DNA of 64,000 nt, taken from the NCBI RefSeq assembly GCF_900324485.2, contig NC_046641.1:10017299-10081298 (forward strand). The letters run 5' to 3'. The notes below the pieces were generated by a model, which saw nothing but the letters and a program-made list of their open reading frames with translations, ran no database searches and was not told where the DNA came from. Shown piece after piece: positions 53,289-64,000 of this stretch. The stretch is from Mastacembelus armatus. Its lineage: Eukaryota > Chordata > Actinopteri > Synbranchiformes > Mastacembelidae. How positions within the stretch are numbered: the stretch's first letter is position 1; each line of letters opens with the position of its first letter. A program made the position numbers and the translations under genes.

Positions 53289-53290
<2 letters not shown>

Positions 53291-53367
53291 GGATTAGTCT
53301 CTTATCAACAGGACCAGCACCATTAAGGGGGAAGGCCTGCTCAGTGCAAACTCATCACTTATCCATA

Positions 53368-53417
53368 CTAGCCCAATACAAAAGCTGATTGTGACTGAAA
53401 GGAATTGTTTGGCTCAC
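53368..53417. repeat. 50-nt direct repeat, copy B
   Basis: Matches 49786-49835 over 50 nt with one mismatch, same orientation, 3.6 kb away. The flanks are unrelated. Confidence 0.9.
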
Positions 53418-54988
53418 ATCCTCACAACTCCATTTACTTAACTCAAAAGAGGGACTCAGGGCAGTTCATTGTGTTGCTGCCAGTGCCCTTCTGGTTGTTA
53501 ATGAAGTGTTTTATTTTGTAGGATGGATGAGATATCAAGCAAAGTGATCCCAAGCAAATATAAATCCTGTTATTGGCGACTCATCCAATGGCTAATATAC
53601 TGTACAGATAGTAACCTCGATAATCTAAGTTATATGAAACCCCCTTTTTTTATAGAAGTCATAATTGCTATAAATCACTAGAAACCACAAAGGACTGATG
53701 ATCATTTTCCTATTAGGATTGTAGCCAATAGCACACAACAGAAGGCGTTATCAGAGCCACTCATAACTTCATCATCAATCTTAAAAATGATGCCAAGGTC
53801 GTGCAAGTGTCTTACATGAATAAATGTGCACATAAATTGCACATGTCTATATTTATTTAAGTATATTTATAAGTCGAACAAATGATTCTATTTCCTCCCC
53901 TTTATAATGATGTGTAAAATCAAAATTTCATCAGTCCTGTGTGCAGAGAAAAGGTCATGTGATTATTTGTGTGATGACTTGTGTTTTATTTTGTGTGTAC
54001 ATGTGGGCCACACACAGTTAGGTAGGGATGTATTTGCTCTTTACTGTCTCTGTGTATTTGTTTATGTGAATGTGGATGCAGTGTTAACCCGGGGGATGGC
54101 ATAGGCCCGGCACAGAAACAAGGGCATGCAGGGAGGATGTAATGAGTTATTATAGACATCACAGCAGCACAGCATCTAAAAGAGAAGAGCCTGTGCAGTG
54201 CTGCCTGCTCTCTGCATGTGGGTGATAACATTCACTGAAGCCTGACCTATAAGACAGGGAGAACATATCCAGACATGGCAACAATGCAGAAACAATTGAA
54301 CAAACCTCTATGGTTTTAAAGACTCTGCCAGCTCTATTTACCAAGGTCAGCAGGCTGAATCTAGAAGCTGTAAATCCTAAACACATATCATACTATAATG
54401 ACACGCACAGACAGGGGCGACAGGAAATCCACAACTGTAATATAAACATATCCACGAGGCGTTACGGGGTTGTGTTACGCAATCACCAGCATAGCCTACA
54501 GATTATCCACTCAAGTGATGTGTTTGACCAGAGGGAGGCGCGGTGCCCCGTTCGTCCTTCATTTGAATAGAACAATTAATGGGGAAGTTTGCCTAAACCT
54601 TGCTTAAGCACAGTGGACAGAGCAGGAGGGCAAAGGCAGACAGCAGCCAAGCGGTGCGTTACCAAGCATTTCTAGGTGATCTTGCAGAAGTCTCGACATG
54701 TGCTCCAACTTCACCTCTGACGTGAGATAAATCTTCAACAGATTATTGCTTTCCGTCTAACTAGAGGGCTACACAGTGCGTGACATCAAATTTACAGTGC
54801 TGCCTGCACAGGCATTCTTGAGATTCGTTGGAGAGACTAACACCTCCTTCATCATCACACCGTGCGGCTCCTTCTTGGCGCTCTAAACTGATCATCAGTG
54901 GAAGTGCTCCCGAGCTGCAGCCGCCCAACTGTGACATCTTTCCACTACACAGAGTGTGCTCAGGCTGGCTGGCTGCTGCACAGGCACC

Positions 54989-55522
54989 ATGGAGCAAAAA
55001 TCGCGTAAAGATGAGAGCACCGCCAAAGGACAAGAGTCTCTGTCCTACCAGCGGAGAATGTGGAAGAATTTCCAAGATAAAACCAAGCCTTGGCTCAGTC
55101 CTAAACTGGGATCGGAGCGTCGCGGTGCCGGGGGCGCGGAGGGCAGCAAAAAGGAATCGGGGCTATGGATGTTTAAGAGAAAAAAGAAACAGTTGGATCG
55201 GGTGTTTTCGTCGTCTCAGCCGAATCTGTGCTGCTCTACGCCGGCACGTTTTGAAGGAGATAAGTGTCTCGGAAGCGACGCTGTCCCCGGCACCAGCACA
55301 GATGGACAGCCCCTGCTACAGCCCCTTGGCGCAGCTTCTGGAACCACGGGAAGCAAGCCCGAGCTGATGGCGCACGGAAGCCCCAAACTCCCCGTGTCCC
55401 AGCTGATCATGTATCAGCAGAAGAGCTCCTCTCTCGGCTCTGCGTGCTTCGAGAAACTGGTGGTGGACCCGGCCGTAGAGGTGGGAGAGGAGGAGCAGCT
55501 GCGTAAAAACGCAAGCGATTCT
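54989..55522 (+). CDS. mctp1: MCTP1 first coding exon (partial gene)
   Basis: The N-terminal part of multiple C2 and transmembrane domain protein 1, an ER/endosome-associated Ca2+-binding C2 protein. The exon encodes 178 codons and ends at a GTGAGT donor (55523) in phase 0. The start codon has a strong context (GCACCATGG). It encodes the long disordered cytosolic region that precedes the C2 domains. The block 'KKQLDRVFSSSQPNLCC' is nearly the same as in human MCTP1, as are 'RMWKNFQ' near the start and 'QKSSSLGSACFEKLV' near the exon end. The C2 and membrane-spanning exons are not in the window, as expected from the very long first intron of this gene. Synteny with fam81b and ttc37 supports the name. 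Confidence 0.9.
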
Positions 55523-58500
55523 GTGAGTAAAGACATGCGGTAAACCACGCATCTAGTACTATATTGTCTGTTACTGCCAAGTAAGGCTATTGCAACAATG
55601 AAAACCCATACGGATGTCCCATATTTCCCTGGTAATTAAAATAAAGAAGACAAGTTTCACGATGACGGTGATGCGACGTGATGAGCATCATGTGATGCTT
55701 ATTGATTTACCAGTCCACCGTTTCCTTTACTCCTGCCCTGCAGCTTCTAGGTCTGTAATGACCAATGACACCAGTGCAAAGTGTAGGCCTGTTATCATCA
55801 CCAATAACAAGCTTACATCACAATCCACTTGGTTTGATATCATGCAACCATCACAGCCACCCCATGCTAGATAGCATGAGCTAAGTAATGTTATTTTATT
55901 AGCCCCAAATCAGATTTTAACATAGGCTACATGCTCTGGTATCACCAAGAGCCTCCTTTTACAGCCTCACATCCCTTTCTACCAGTATAGATATCCCCTA
56001 GCTTCCCAGTCGAACTGTCACTAAGTAGGCTACTTGCCTGCAGACAGAGGCGACAACAGACCTAGGCTATGCTTTCAGGGTTCATCATGCCATTTGATTA
56101 AAAGTGGCCCACTTGGCAAATGATATCAGGGACATGAGGAGCAGGGTTGCAGATTGATGACAGGTGTATTCCCACATTACCCAACATGCTGAGTCAGTAT
56201 ACCCCAGGAGAGCCTTTATCAGAGTGATATGTCAGCTGCCACAAAAAAAAAAGATATATATACCCAAAGGTCTTAGCAGTAATGGGAATTTTTAACTGTT
56301 GGTCAGCTCGTTTGGAAACTGCTGCCAAATAAGAGCAAATATAAAGTAAACATTTAATAATATAGTCCTATTCAATTAACCTACAGTAAGTCATGTAATT
56401 TCAGACAGGCCCTTATGATATTTAACAGTACTGTCAATTTATAAAACAATAGTGTAGATATGGCATGTGTGAGAGCCCATAAGTGCATTCTGCTTCAGAG
56501 GAATAAGCTATTCAAAGCTTTTCATCTTACCACTTTAAATGTTCCAGGCCTGTCTCTGAGCACCATCCAGATTGCTGTCTAAAAGTGATTTAGTCGACTT
56601 CACCTCATTGAAGTTTGGCCAAAGATCTCTTGTCCATTAAATCTCTAAAAGAGTGCAGTGCACTCAGCTCATGAAGTGAAAGTAAGTAAGTATTGATGAC
56701 TTCACTGAAATTGATCTTGCAGATTCATACCAGCACTTACCAGGTCAGTTACATAATACACAGAGATCTCACATTGCCAAATAAAGTTTGAGCATTCGGT
56801 GTGAACCCTTAGTTACCGCCTGTTGTTGCCATGTTTATCCAGGCTTCTGTTCACTTGCTGTGTTTTCCATATGCCTGGAAAGAAGAGAGCAGTGGTGAGC
56901 ACTATATACAGTGACACTCCATTAGTATTATCCTGTCAGGCTATAATGAGAGTCGTCTGTAAAGTTGACATTAACCATGTGCCATCATAGATGTAAGATA
57001 TACAGTAGGATCTTAATCTATTACGTAACAGGTTTAGAGAAGGAAGAGATGAGAAAACGGGTGATGGAGAGGGTGAGGTTAAAGGTAATGACAGGTGATG
57101 GGGGGATGAGATGAGGTTAAGTGATATAAGGTGAGAGATGATGTGATGTGTGACAACAGAGGATTAAAATGAGGGGATAATAAACAAAGACAACAAATGA
57201 GATGAGACTGGACATGCTTTATTTATACCCAAGGGAGAATTAAGTACTATATAAAAAATAAGTGAATTAAACACTCAGCATCACAACACATTAGCAGATA
57301 TTCTAGCTAGAAATATATATGGTTGGTGCATGTTGACTTGACTTTATTGTTCACAATGCACATCTACGTTGACTAAACACGTTCATAACCTACCAAGGAT
57401 TCCAACTCAAACTCATGCACGATTACAGTCATCCACACGCTCAACATGAGGCGATTATATATAACTTCCTCTTAATAAAATGAGGGCATAACGCTCCAAG
57501 CCACAATTTTCATGAATGAAATAAGACCATATGAGTCATAACAACCAAAAAGCCAGTTTACGGTTTTATTTTGAATGTGAGTGAATACCAGGCTCTGGAA
57601 GTCATGTCGTTATTGACACAGTAGAAAAAAAGGATTCACTTTTGCTTTTTGTAATGCAGGGCAATTCGATTTGAATGTAAGTGTGTTCTACAGTGGATCA
57701 TAATGGGGAAGGGCATCTGCCACAGTAGAAAATCATTAAAATCAATGTGTCAAATCAAGTGTCATCGCCTTTTGCAGACTCCATATTGCCCTTGTCTCAG
57801 TGAGTTATGACTTTTGAAGCAATAGCACATAATCTAATATCTTTTGGAATGTGTAGCTACTACATTCGTCATGTTCTTCCTCATTCTGTCTAATAGAAAG
57901 TTTGACACTTTTAGGGATGTATCCAATATTAGCCTCTTTTACCATTTCTGTGCTAATAGATTTTATTGTATCTTCAGAGGTTTTAATGAGTTTTTCATAC
58001 ATGTGTTTATTGAATTAAACCTAAGTTGGCCATTATAGCTGTATTCAGTTTTGGTGTATTTTACCTTTAGTAAATGTATAAGACATGACACAGTTTACTA
58101 GTTTCTGTCTGACACTAATGTTTATTTTAAGTTGATTGGGCTGAAGCTGCGTAAAATCTTTGAAATGCCACCGATTCTAAATAAAGGAACAAGATATCTG
58201 AAACATTAAACGTACACATGCTGGGTTTGAGTCTATAGGTTAGAGGTCACAGAGCCTTTGACCGCTCAGACAGGAAGTAGAGACCGTGTAAGCACCAGTA
58301 GCAAGTAGCAAAACAAAGAAAGTTTGTTTTTCTTGTGATTTAGTCCACGCATCATGGGCACTGAGGCCAGATATTGTTGCTGCAGCACCTGAACAAATAT
58401 TCGCGTCTAGAAATGAAAGAAATCAGCGGAGGGTTAGCAAAGCTGACACCTTAGTTAGCGGCTAACTGTTAGCCTGTGTGTTGGGACTAACAGAGTTGTC

Positions 58501-61500
58501 CACAGTGATACATACCCAGGCCCTGTTTACCGAGCTGGACAACATGCTAATTGCTGGGGTCTTTTTGCCTCGTGTGTACATTTGTTTAACTAATTTATGG
58601 ATAGTATCGAAAACACACTTTGACGAGCCGAGTTGGACACGTGATGAAACCAGCTGACCTAAGATGGTCCAACACAAATGTTAGTCAAAGGTGAGTAAAA
58701 CTCAACTCCTGCCTTGTTATGGTAGTTTTTCACTTCAGGTGTCCCTGGCGTGGGATGGTGGACGTATTATGACATTAGCCTAACCAGACCATGGTTTCAT
58801 TTTAATGGACCTCAGAAGTCAATTAAATCATGATGTTGTTGCACTACATTTAACCTGTTTATGTGCAGTTATGTTGACTGTTTTTCTTTTTATCTAAACA
58901 ACACAGGATATTAAAGAAAACATATTGGTGTTTAGTTTCTGATCAGTTCTTGGTTCTTTCTTCAGCTCAGGTCACATGGAGGACATAACAGTTATGAACC
59001 AGGGAAGTAGGTTTTTGTGTCTCGGAAACTGTACACTCTCAGCCTACTGCTAAATATATCTGACGTGAAAGATGCCTGGAGGGTGTTGCCATTCTTGTAT
59101 TTGTCTCTTGGACAAGGTGAATGTTAAGGGTTGGAGCTAATGCACTTGTTTTTTGTTTTTTTTTTGATAAATATGATCTGGACACGTGCTTCATCCTTTT
59201 AAACATCCGAGTTTTATTGCTTAATTTTGTAAATGCTGCTGTATCTGCATACATGTTGGGTTAGAGGTTCAAGGTATAATATTTACAGGGATCTATTAGA
59301 AGAAATGGAATATATAGTATTTATTAATGTGTTGTCATTTTACACACTGCATCTGTAGTCAGCCATACATTTATTCATTGCATAATCTCGATGTTCATTT
59401 ACTTATGTAAACAATTTTATTAAGGTTTTTGAGTTGCTTAAAGAAATTAGTCATCTTGTTAAGTTAGTAATGTTAGGCAGCTTACAGATGTTGGTACATG
59501 TCGCACATCAGATGCTGTGACTTTGGGATGGAGTGACTGAGAGTGAGTGAAATGAGCCATGTTTGGATGTCCTGTAGGTAAAAGTGTGTTTTGCTGTGTT
59601 CATATTAGATCTCAACTCAGTCGGATCTTTTTGTGTTGATAGTTCACGGTCATGTTTCTAAGTGGCATGTACCCAGCTCTAGTGTGAATGTGGCATTTAA
59701 AATGCCATGCATGTGCAGATTTGAAATTGTCCTCAAAAGCAGTTTAGTTGCAGTATGTTTTTTCTGGTTTCGCTTTAACTGAAGAAGCTGCTTACCTGAT
59801 GTCCAGTGCATCTGAAATGTCCTCCACTGACCATATTGCTGCTTTTGCTCCGCTCCATGTTTAATTTTACTGGTCTGTGATGTACTGACCCTGAAACAGG
59901 CGATATGCAAATGCGCAGACGAGTGAGATGTTAAAAAAAACAACCACATGAATCTCATTATTCTGACAATGGGGGCGAGGTCAGAGACCAGATATGACTT
60001 GAATCTAAGACCACATATGAAAGTGGCCCAGATCAGATTTGGATTTTTACATTTCTGTAAAAAAAAAAAAATATCAGATCTGAGTCACTTGGAGGGACAA
60101 AAAGGTTGGATTTGGGTCACTTCAGCTTGTAATGTGAAGCTTTTTTTCTTTTTCTGACCATTAACCGAGTTGTGCAGTGAAAAACAACATCATGGCCACT
60201 AGGAAACAGCCTGTGGCCTCGTTCTGGAAGTGTCCTGATGACAGCTTAAATTAGGATTCATTACACACTGGGGGACTGTTCATTGTAACAGATGCTGACA
60301 GGCACATGATTGATGCTGACCTGGAGCTGTCTGGACGAAGAGAACTAGGGGGAAAAAAGCACATTGGCGAAAGTATGACTGACACGAGTTGGCTTTTTAG
60401 CTCTCACTTTGTGATTAAGTGTCTTATAGTACCGAGTGTCTGCTTCACACATATCTGAATGTGATTGTTTCTCTGCCATAGACATATGTGATGGAGTATT
60501 CCAGTGGATTTGCCTGTAGACAAGTACCAGTGGAAGCTGATAATTATACCTGATCTTTTAGTTGATATCTTTTGAAGATGTGTGAAGCTTGGGTGCATAG
60601 AAAACTCAAATGAGTGAGCATTATCTATCTGTTAGCTGTGCTCAGAACTAGTGACCTGACAGTTTGCTGTGTTCTTGTTTTAAATGATCTGCCTCACTGC
60701 TTTGTTTTACAGCCATGGGACTGTATTCATGGACATTAACTATAACTCACTGTGTCATCACAAAAATTGAGGTAGGGCAAATTCTGATAACATACAAATT
60801 AAATTAAATCAACTTAAATAGAGCAGCAAGGTCATAAACACTGTGCTTTTGCTAGTCTTTGTCCTTAATGAATAAAAAACAAAAAGGCCTCCTCCTTTTT
60901 TCCATCACTCTTTCCTGTATCGTTGAGGCCTAACTTTATCTGCATCTCCCTGGTCTAGGTCATATCTACCCTTTTCTCATTGTGGCCTTAGCTTATCTGA
61001 TAATGGCAGTTTTCCATCACAGGAGCTTTCTGAGGACAAATCCAAAACATATCACAGCCTGTCAGAAGGGCAGTCTCTGTACTGCAAGATTGGAGCTCTG
61101 CACTGTGACATTGTGTTACCCTCCAGTGTTGTCCTCTCCAGTCTCAAGTCAGCCCCATTATACAGTGTCACACTCAAAAGCACATGCAACTAAGGTATAC
61201 ACAGACATGCACACCCACACACTCACTAGTCTGAGCCCTGTGTGTTATTGTAAGCAAGGTTAAGAACAACAGTACAGACTGATAAATAAGTCAGGAGTGC
61301 AATTTAGGAAGAGTAATGTGGCGCTGATATAACTCCTCCTCCTCATTTCTGTAAAAACAGCAACATGCAATGGTCGAACGCGCACAGTACATTTGGAAAA
61401 CAAGGCCAAAGCATTGGAAGACACGGTTAGCAGCCAGAGTAATGAGAGCAGGTATGGTCAGCCTAGGAATCAATAGATGGAGCCAGGGAATTAGCTTTCT

Positions 61501-64000
61501 AACTCTTAATGTTGCCCTCTCACACAGAGTGATCTCAGAGTCGAGTTAGACCAAATGTTGGCTCAGCATAGGAAGAGGATGTGCATGTGTTGTGTCCAGA
61601 CGGTGGTCAGTTTACAGACAGCATCTAACAATAGACGGCTTTGTGATATTTGTTGAATATCTGGAAAAAGATACATGTTTGTGTTCTTTAAGTGACAGTG
61701 TAACTTTCTTCTTTAAAAGCTCAGACAAAGCCTTTGTGTCTGCTACTTAGTCTATCCTCCTTCAACGTCCAACCCAGATGCTCTGAAAATTTAGCAACCC
61801 AGCAAGTGAGCTATGACAGTTTTTACAAGTGGGTCAGATGCAAAGATGAAAGGAAGGACAAACCCATGCAGACACACAGACAATAATATGGCACAGGTGG
61901 ACTGTGGTCATTCTTTCTGGACAAAACAACACATGGTGACCAAAGGCAGTGGGATATTTTCCCTATTTCTCATGCTAATCAAACAGTGATCATTTGCATG
62001 TCAATGTAGATTCCACTTCCTCAGTGGTGAGTAGATATTGAATATTTGCAAATAAGCTTCCCTGTAGCATAGCTCAATCTGTCCCAATGGTCAGTGAATC
62101 ATAAGTGTTCCTGCAGTCCATTAAGGTCAAAATTGAAGCTTGGCTCCGGTTTGGATGTGTGCCTCACATCTTCACAGTTCTAAATTTGCTCCTAGAGTGT
62201 GATTTGCCTGTGCACTTTCTTATAAATATCCATGTTATTAAATATGTATGTGGCCCATTGTACCTAAAACCCACACAAGAATTTGAAATAAGCTGATTTA
62301 CTCATTGTCGTCCTGATACCTCATTTAAGTTTGACATTGCTGCGCATAAACCAAACTCCAAAATGCCCTGACAGTGGTTTGTGTTCTGTATTGTTTCTGT
62401 AAATGAAGTCTAAAGATTTTTGTGCTCCCTGGAGCTGCTGATTTGTCTGATTAAGGCATCAGGTGGCAGATAAAAAGCGACCTGATATCAGCTAATATCA
62501 GCTAATATTCTGCTTCCTAGAAATGCAGTTATATTTTTACCACCATGTTTGGTGGTACAATATAAACTACCATAACTCATAAACATTTCAAAATTTTTAA
62601 CAAGGTCATGCAAAATGAAAATAGAAATAGGAAAGTCAAGTCATTTCCCAGGCCTGTAATGAAACATGTATGACCTTTCTTGCTACTGACACACATTCCA
62701 TCTAATCAAACCAAAATGCTTTAATAATTTAAGGACACCATACATCTTTGTTCTCCTTGTTAGTACATTCAACTTTTTTACAAGCATTTAGTAGATCTAA
62801 GCCTTTTGACCTCAGGGAACGTCTTTATGGAGTTTCCTGGGGAGTCATTGTAATCATCTGAAAAGCCACTGTATTGATCCAAGGAGAGTGAAAGAGACAG
62901 AAAGAGTGGTTGATACAGAACTGGGGTGGAGTGTGAGTTGGAAAAATAGTTGCAAGGGTAAGCCATTTATTTAAACACCCACCTCATGTGTGTTCCAGTT
63001 GGCCTGTTTTAGTCATTCCTGCACAATTTGGTCGTTATTGAAGAAAATGGACCTGATCTGCAATATGACTGAGTGAGAGTGGAAGTTGCCAATTATAACT
63101 ACAGTGAGGATGCTGTGAAAAACTGACCAGTTCAGATGGACCAATACAAATGAGTACTGCTGCACCAAACCAAGTACCAAACTCAGCATCAATATCTTAA
63201 TATTTGCCTTTGTTTTGTCTAATGACTGATGGTGTGGGTCATGTATTGGATTGGGTGATTAAGGTTAGGCATGTTTGTTCACTCATACCTTTGCCTACAG
63301 GAAGCCTTCACCCTGTGGATGTTTTGTATATCTGCACTGTTTGGTTTTCGTGTTCTTGATACCACTGATTAATTAACAGGGCTTATGTGGAAGCCTACCA
63401 GGTTCCACAGTGGGATTCGGTTTGCTCAAGGCAACTGTAAATGTTTGTCTGACTCTAGGGTTAGATGTAGGACAGGAATTTACTCCACTAATATTTATAG
63501 ATTATACTACAGCAAAAGATGATACTTTATGATGCTTAGAGCATATTGTAATGAATAAAACATATGTCATGCACAATGTGGCAAGGAGACAAATTCCATT
63601 ATTATTAATGCAACAAATTTTGCAATGCAACAAGAAGAGTGCAGTGCAAAGGATTTTTGTTTTTCTTTTCAATTTAAAGATTACAAGTGAGAGCTGGTTG
63701 ACTTCCAATCCTGTTTTTCTATTATTATTGGCCTGAAACATACAAGTTAACAACAGCAGATTAAGGTAATCTGGCAAATTGAGTTTTCTTGCAAGGTGAT
63801 TAAAGAGATTTAGGCTGACTCACCTCAAACTACTATTAGATTCTTTTGCTTGGCTTGGTACCCAACATGGAAAAGATAGCCAGACAGCCTGAAGTCATGA
63901 CTGCTGCTGTCCTAAAAAACAAGGTGGAAGGATGCACCTCATCGTGGCTGAGCACAGTTAGAGACACACATTTTTCACATCAAGTCTGAATGTGAAGGTA
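55523..64000 (+). other. mctp1: mctp1 intron 1 (5' part)
   Basis: No C2-domain exon could be found on the plus strand. Open frames are short. A CpG-containing patch at 58.25-58.70 kb with a GTGAGT donor at 58691, and two acceptor-bounded open blocks at 60713-60771 and 61023-61193, are the only exon-like signals (see findings). A retroposon-tail-like block lies near 57.21-57.24 kb. The rest is AT-rich unique sequence. Confidence 0.6.
60713..61193 (+). other. Candidate two-exon small ORF or alternative first exon
   Basis: After a TTTTACAG acceptor, an ATG in a strong context (GCCATGG, 60715) opens 19 codons that end at a phase-0 donor (GTAGGG, 60772). A CATCACAG acceptor at 61022 opens 56 more codons in the same frame before TAA (61191-61193). 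Joined, this would be 75 residues with no family resemblance. The first block could instead be an alternative mctp1 first exon, since it ends in the same phase 0 as the main one. By-chance occurrence is quite possible. Confidence 0.2.

Larger units (their letters stand above)
52085..54988. other. Divergent fam81b / mctp1 intergenic region
   Basis: About 2.9 kb holding both promoters. It contains a minus-strand dispersed repeat (52525-52660), a TG run (52957-52978), a long CA microsatellite (53226-53288) and copy B of the 50-nt repeat. From about 54.4 kb GC content rises toward the mctp1 start codon, which suggests the mctp1 promoter and 5' UTR lie there. No other gene was seen. Confidence 0.6.

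Noticed and set aside
55008-55367. Long out-of-frame open frame overlapping the mctp1 first exon
   Set aside because: It lies in a GC-rich coding exon where stop-free alternative frames are expected. The mctp1 frame has clear family similarity and this one has none.
55523-64000. C2-domain exons of mctp1
   Set aside because: I looked for the conserved C2 strand motifs on the plus strand and saw none; they must lie beyond the window.

Overview
This window is nuclear DNA from a ray-finned fish. All six protein-coding genes are vertebrate genes with spliced exons. The gig2 family is known only from fish and amphibians, the introns are short, and the dispersed repeats and dinucleotide microsatellites are typical of teleosts. 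No species can be named from the sequence alone.

Layout. 1-10.8 kb holds no gene I can support: it is intergenic DNA with two long GT tracts, a repeat fragment and a perfect 19-bp palindrome. arrdc3 (minus, CDS 18283 to 13662, eight coding exons, 412 aa) carries a long 3' UTR reaching to about 10.83 kb. arsk (plus, 20107-23332, eight exons, 522 aa) encodes a lysosomal sulfatase. ttc37/skic3 (plus, 24388-38115, 40 coding exons, 1570 aa) encodes the TPR scaffold of the SKI complex. Next come two tandem interferon-inducible gig2 genes (minus, 39488-38823 and 42495-41833), each with a tRNA-Ile copy in divergent orientation just upstream, and then a tRNA-Phe. fam81b (minus, 52084-44858, nine coding exons, 368 aa) encodes a coiled-coil protein. 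The first coding exon of mctp1 (plus, 54989-55522) follows, and the rest of the window is its first intron. I joined the exons by hand. Each complete gene gave an open frame with matching intron phases and a length close to that of its family.

Context. ARSK, TTC37, FAM81B and MCTP1 are also neighbours on human 5q15. Here arsk points the same way as ttc37, whereas in human (from memory) the two are head to head. The gig2 pair and tRNA genes sit between ttc37 and fam81b.

Most interesting part. 38.8-43.3 kb holds a duplicated unit: a PARP-like antiviral gene, an interferon-response element, and a tRNA-Ile gene beginning 53-64 bp from that element on the opposite strand. One tRNA copy is intact. 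The other has lost part of its D arm and internal A box but keeps its B box. Both Gig2 proteins keep the H, Y and E positions expected of an ADP-ribosyltransferase and end in a conserved Cys/His cluster that resembles a transposase zinc ribbon.
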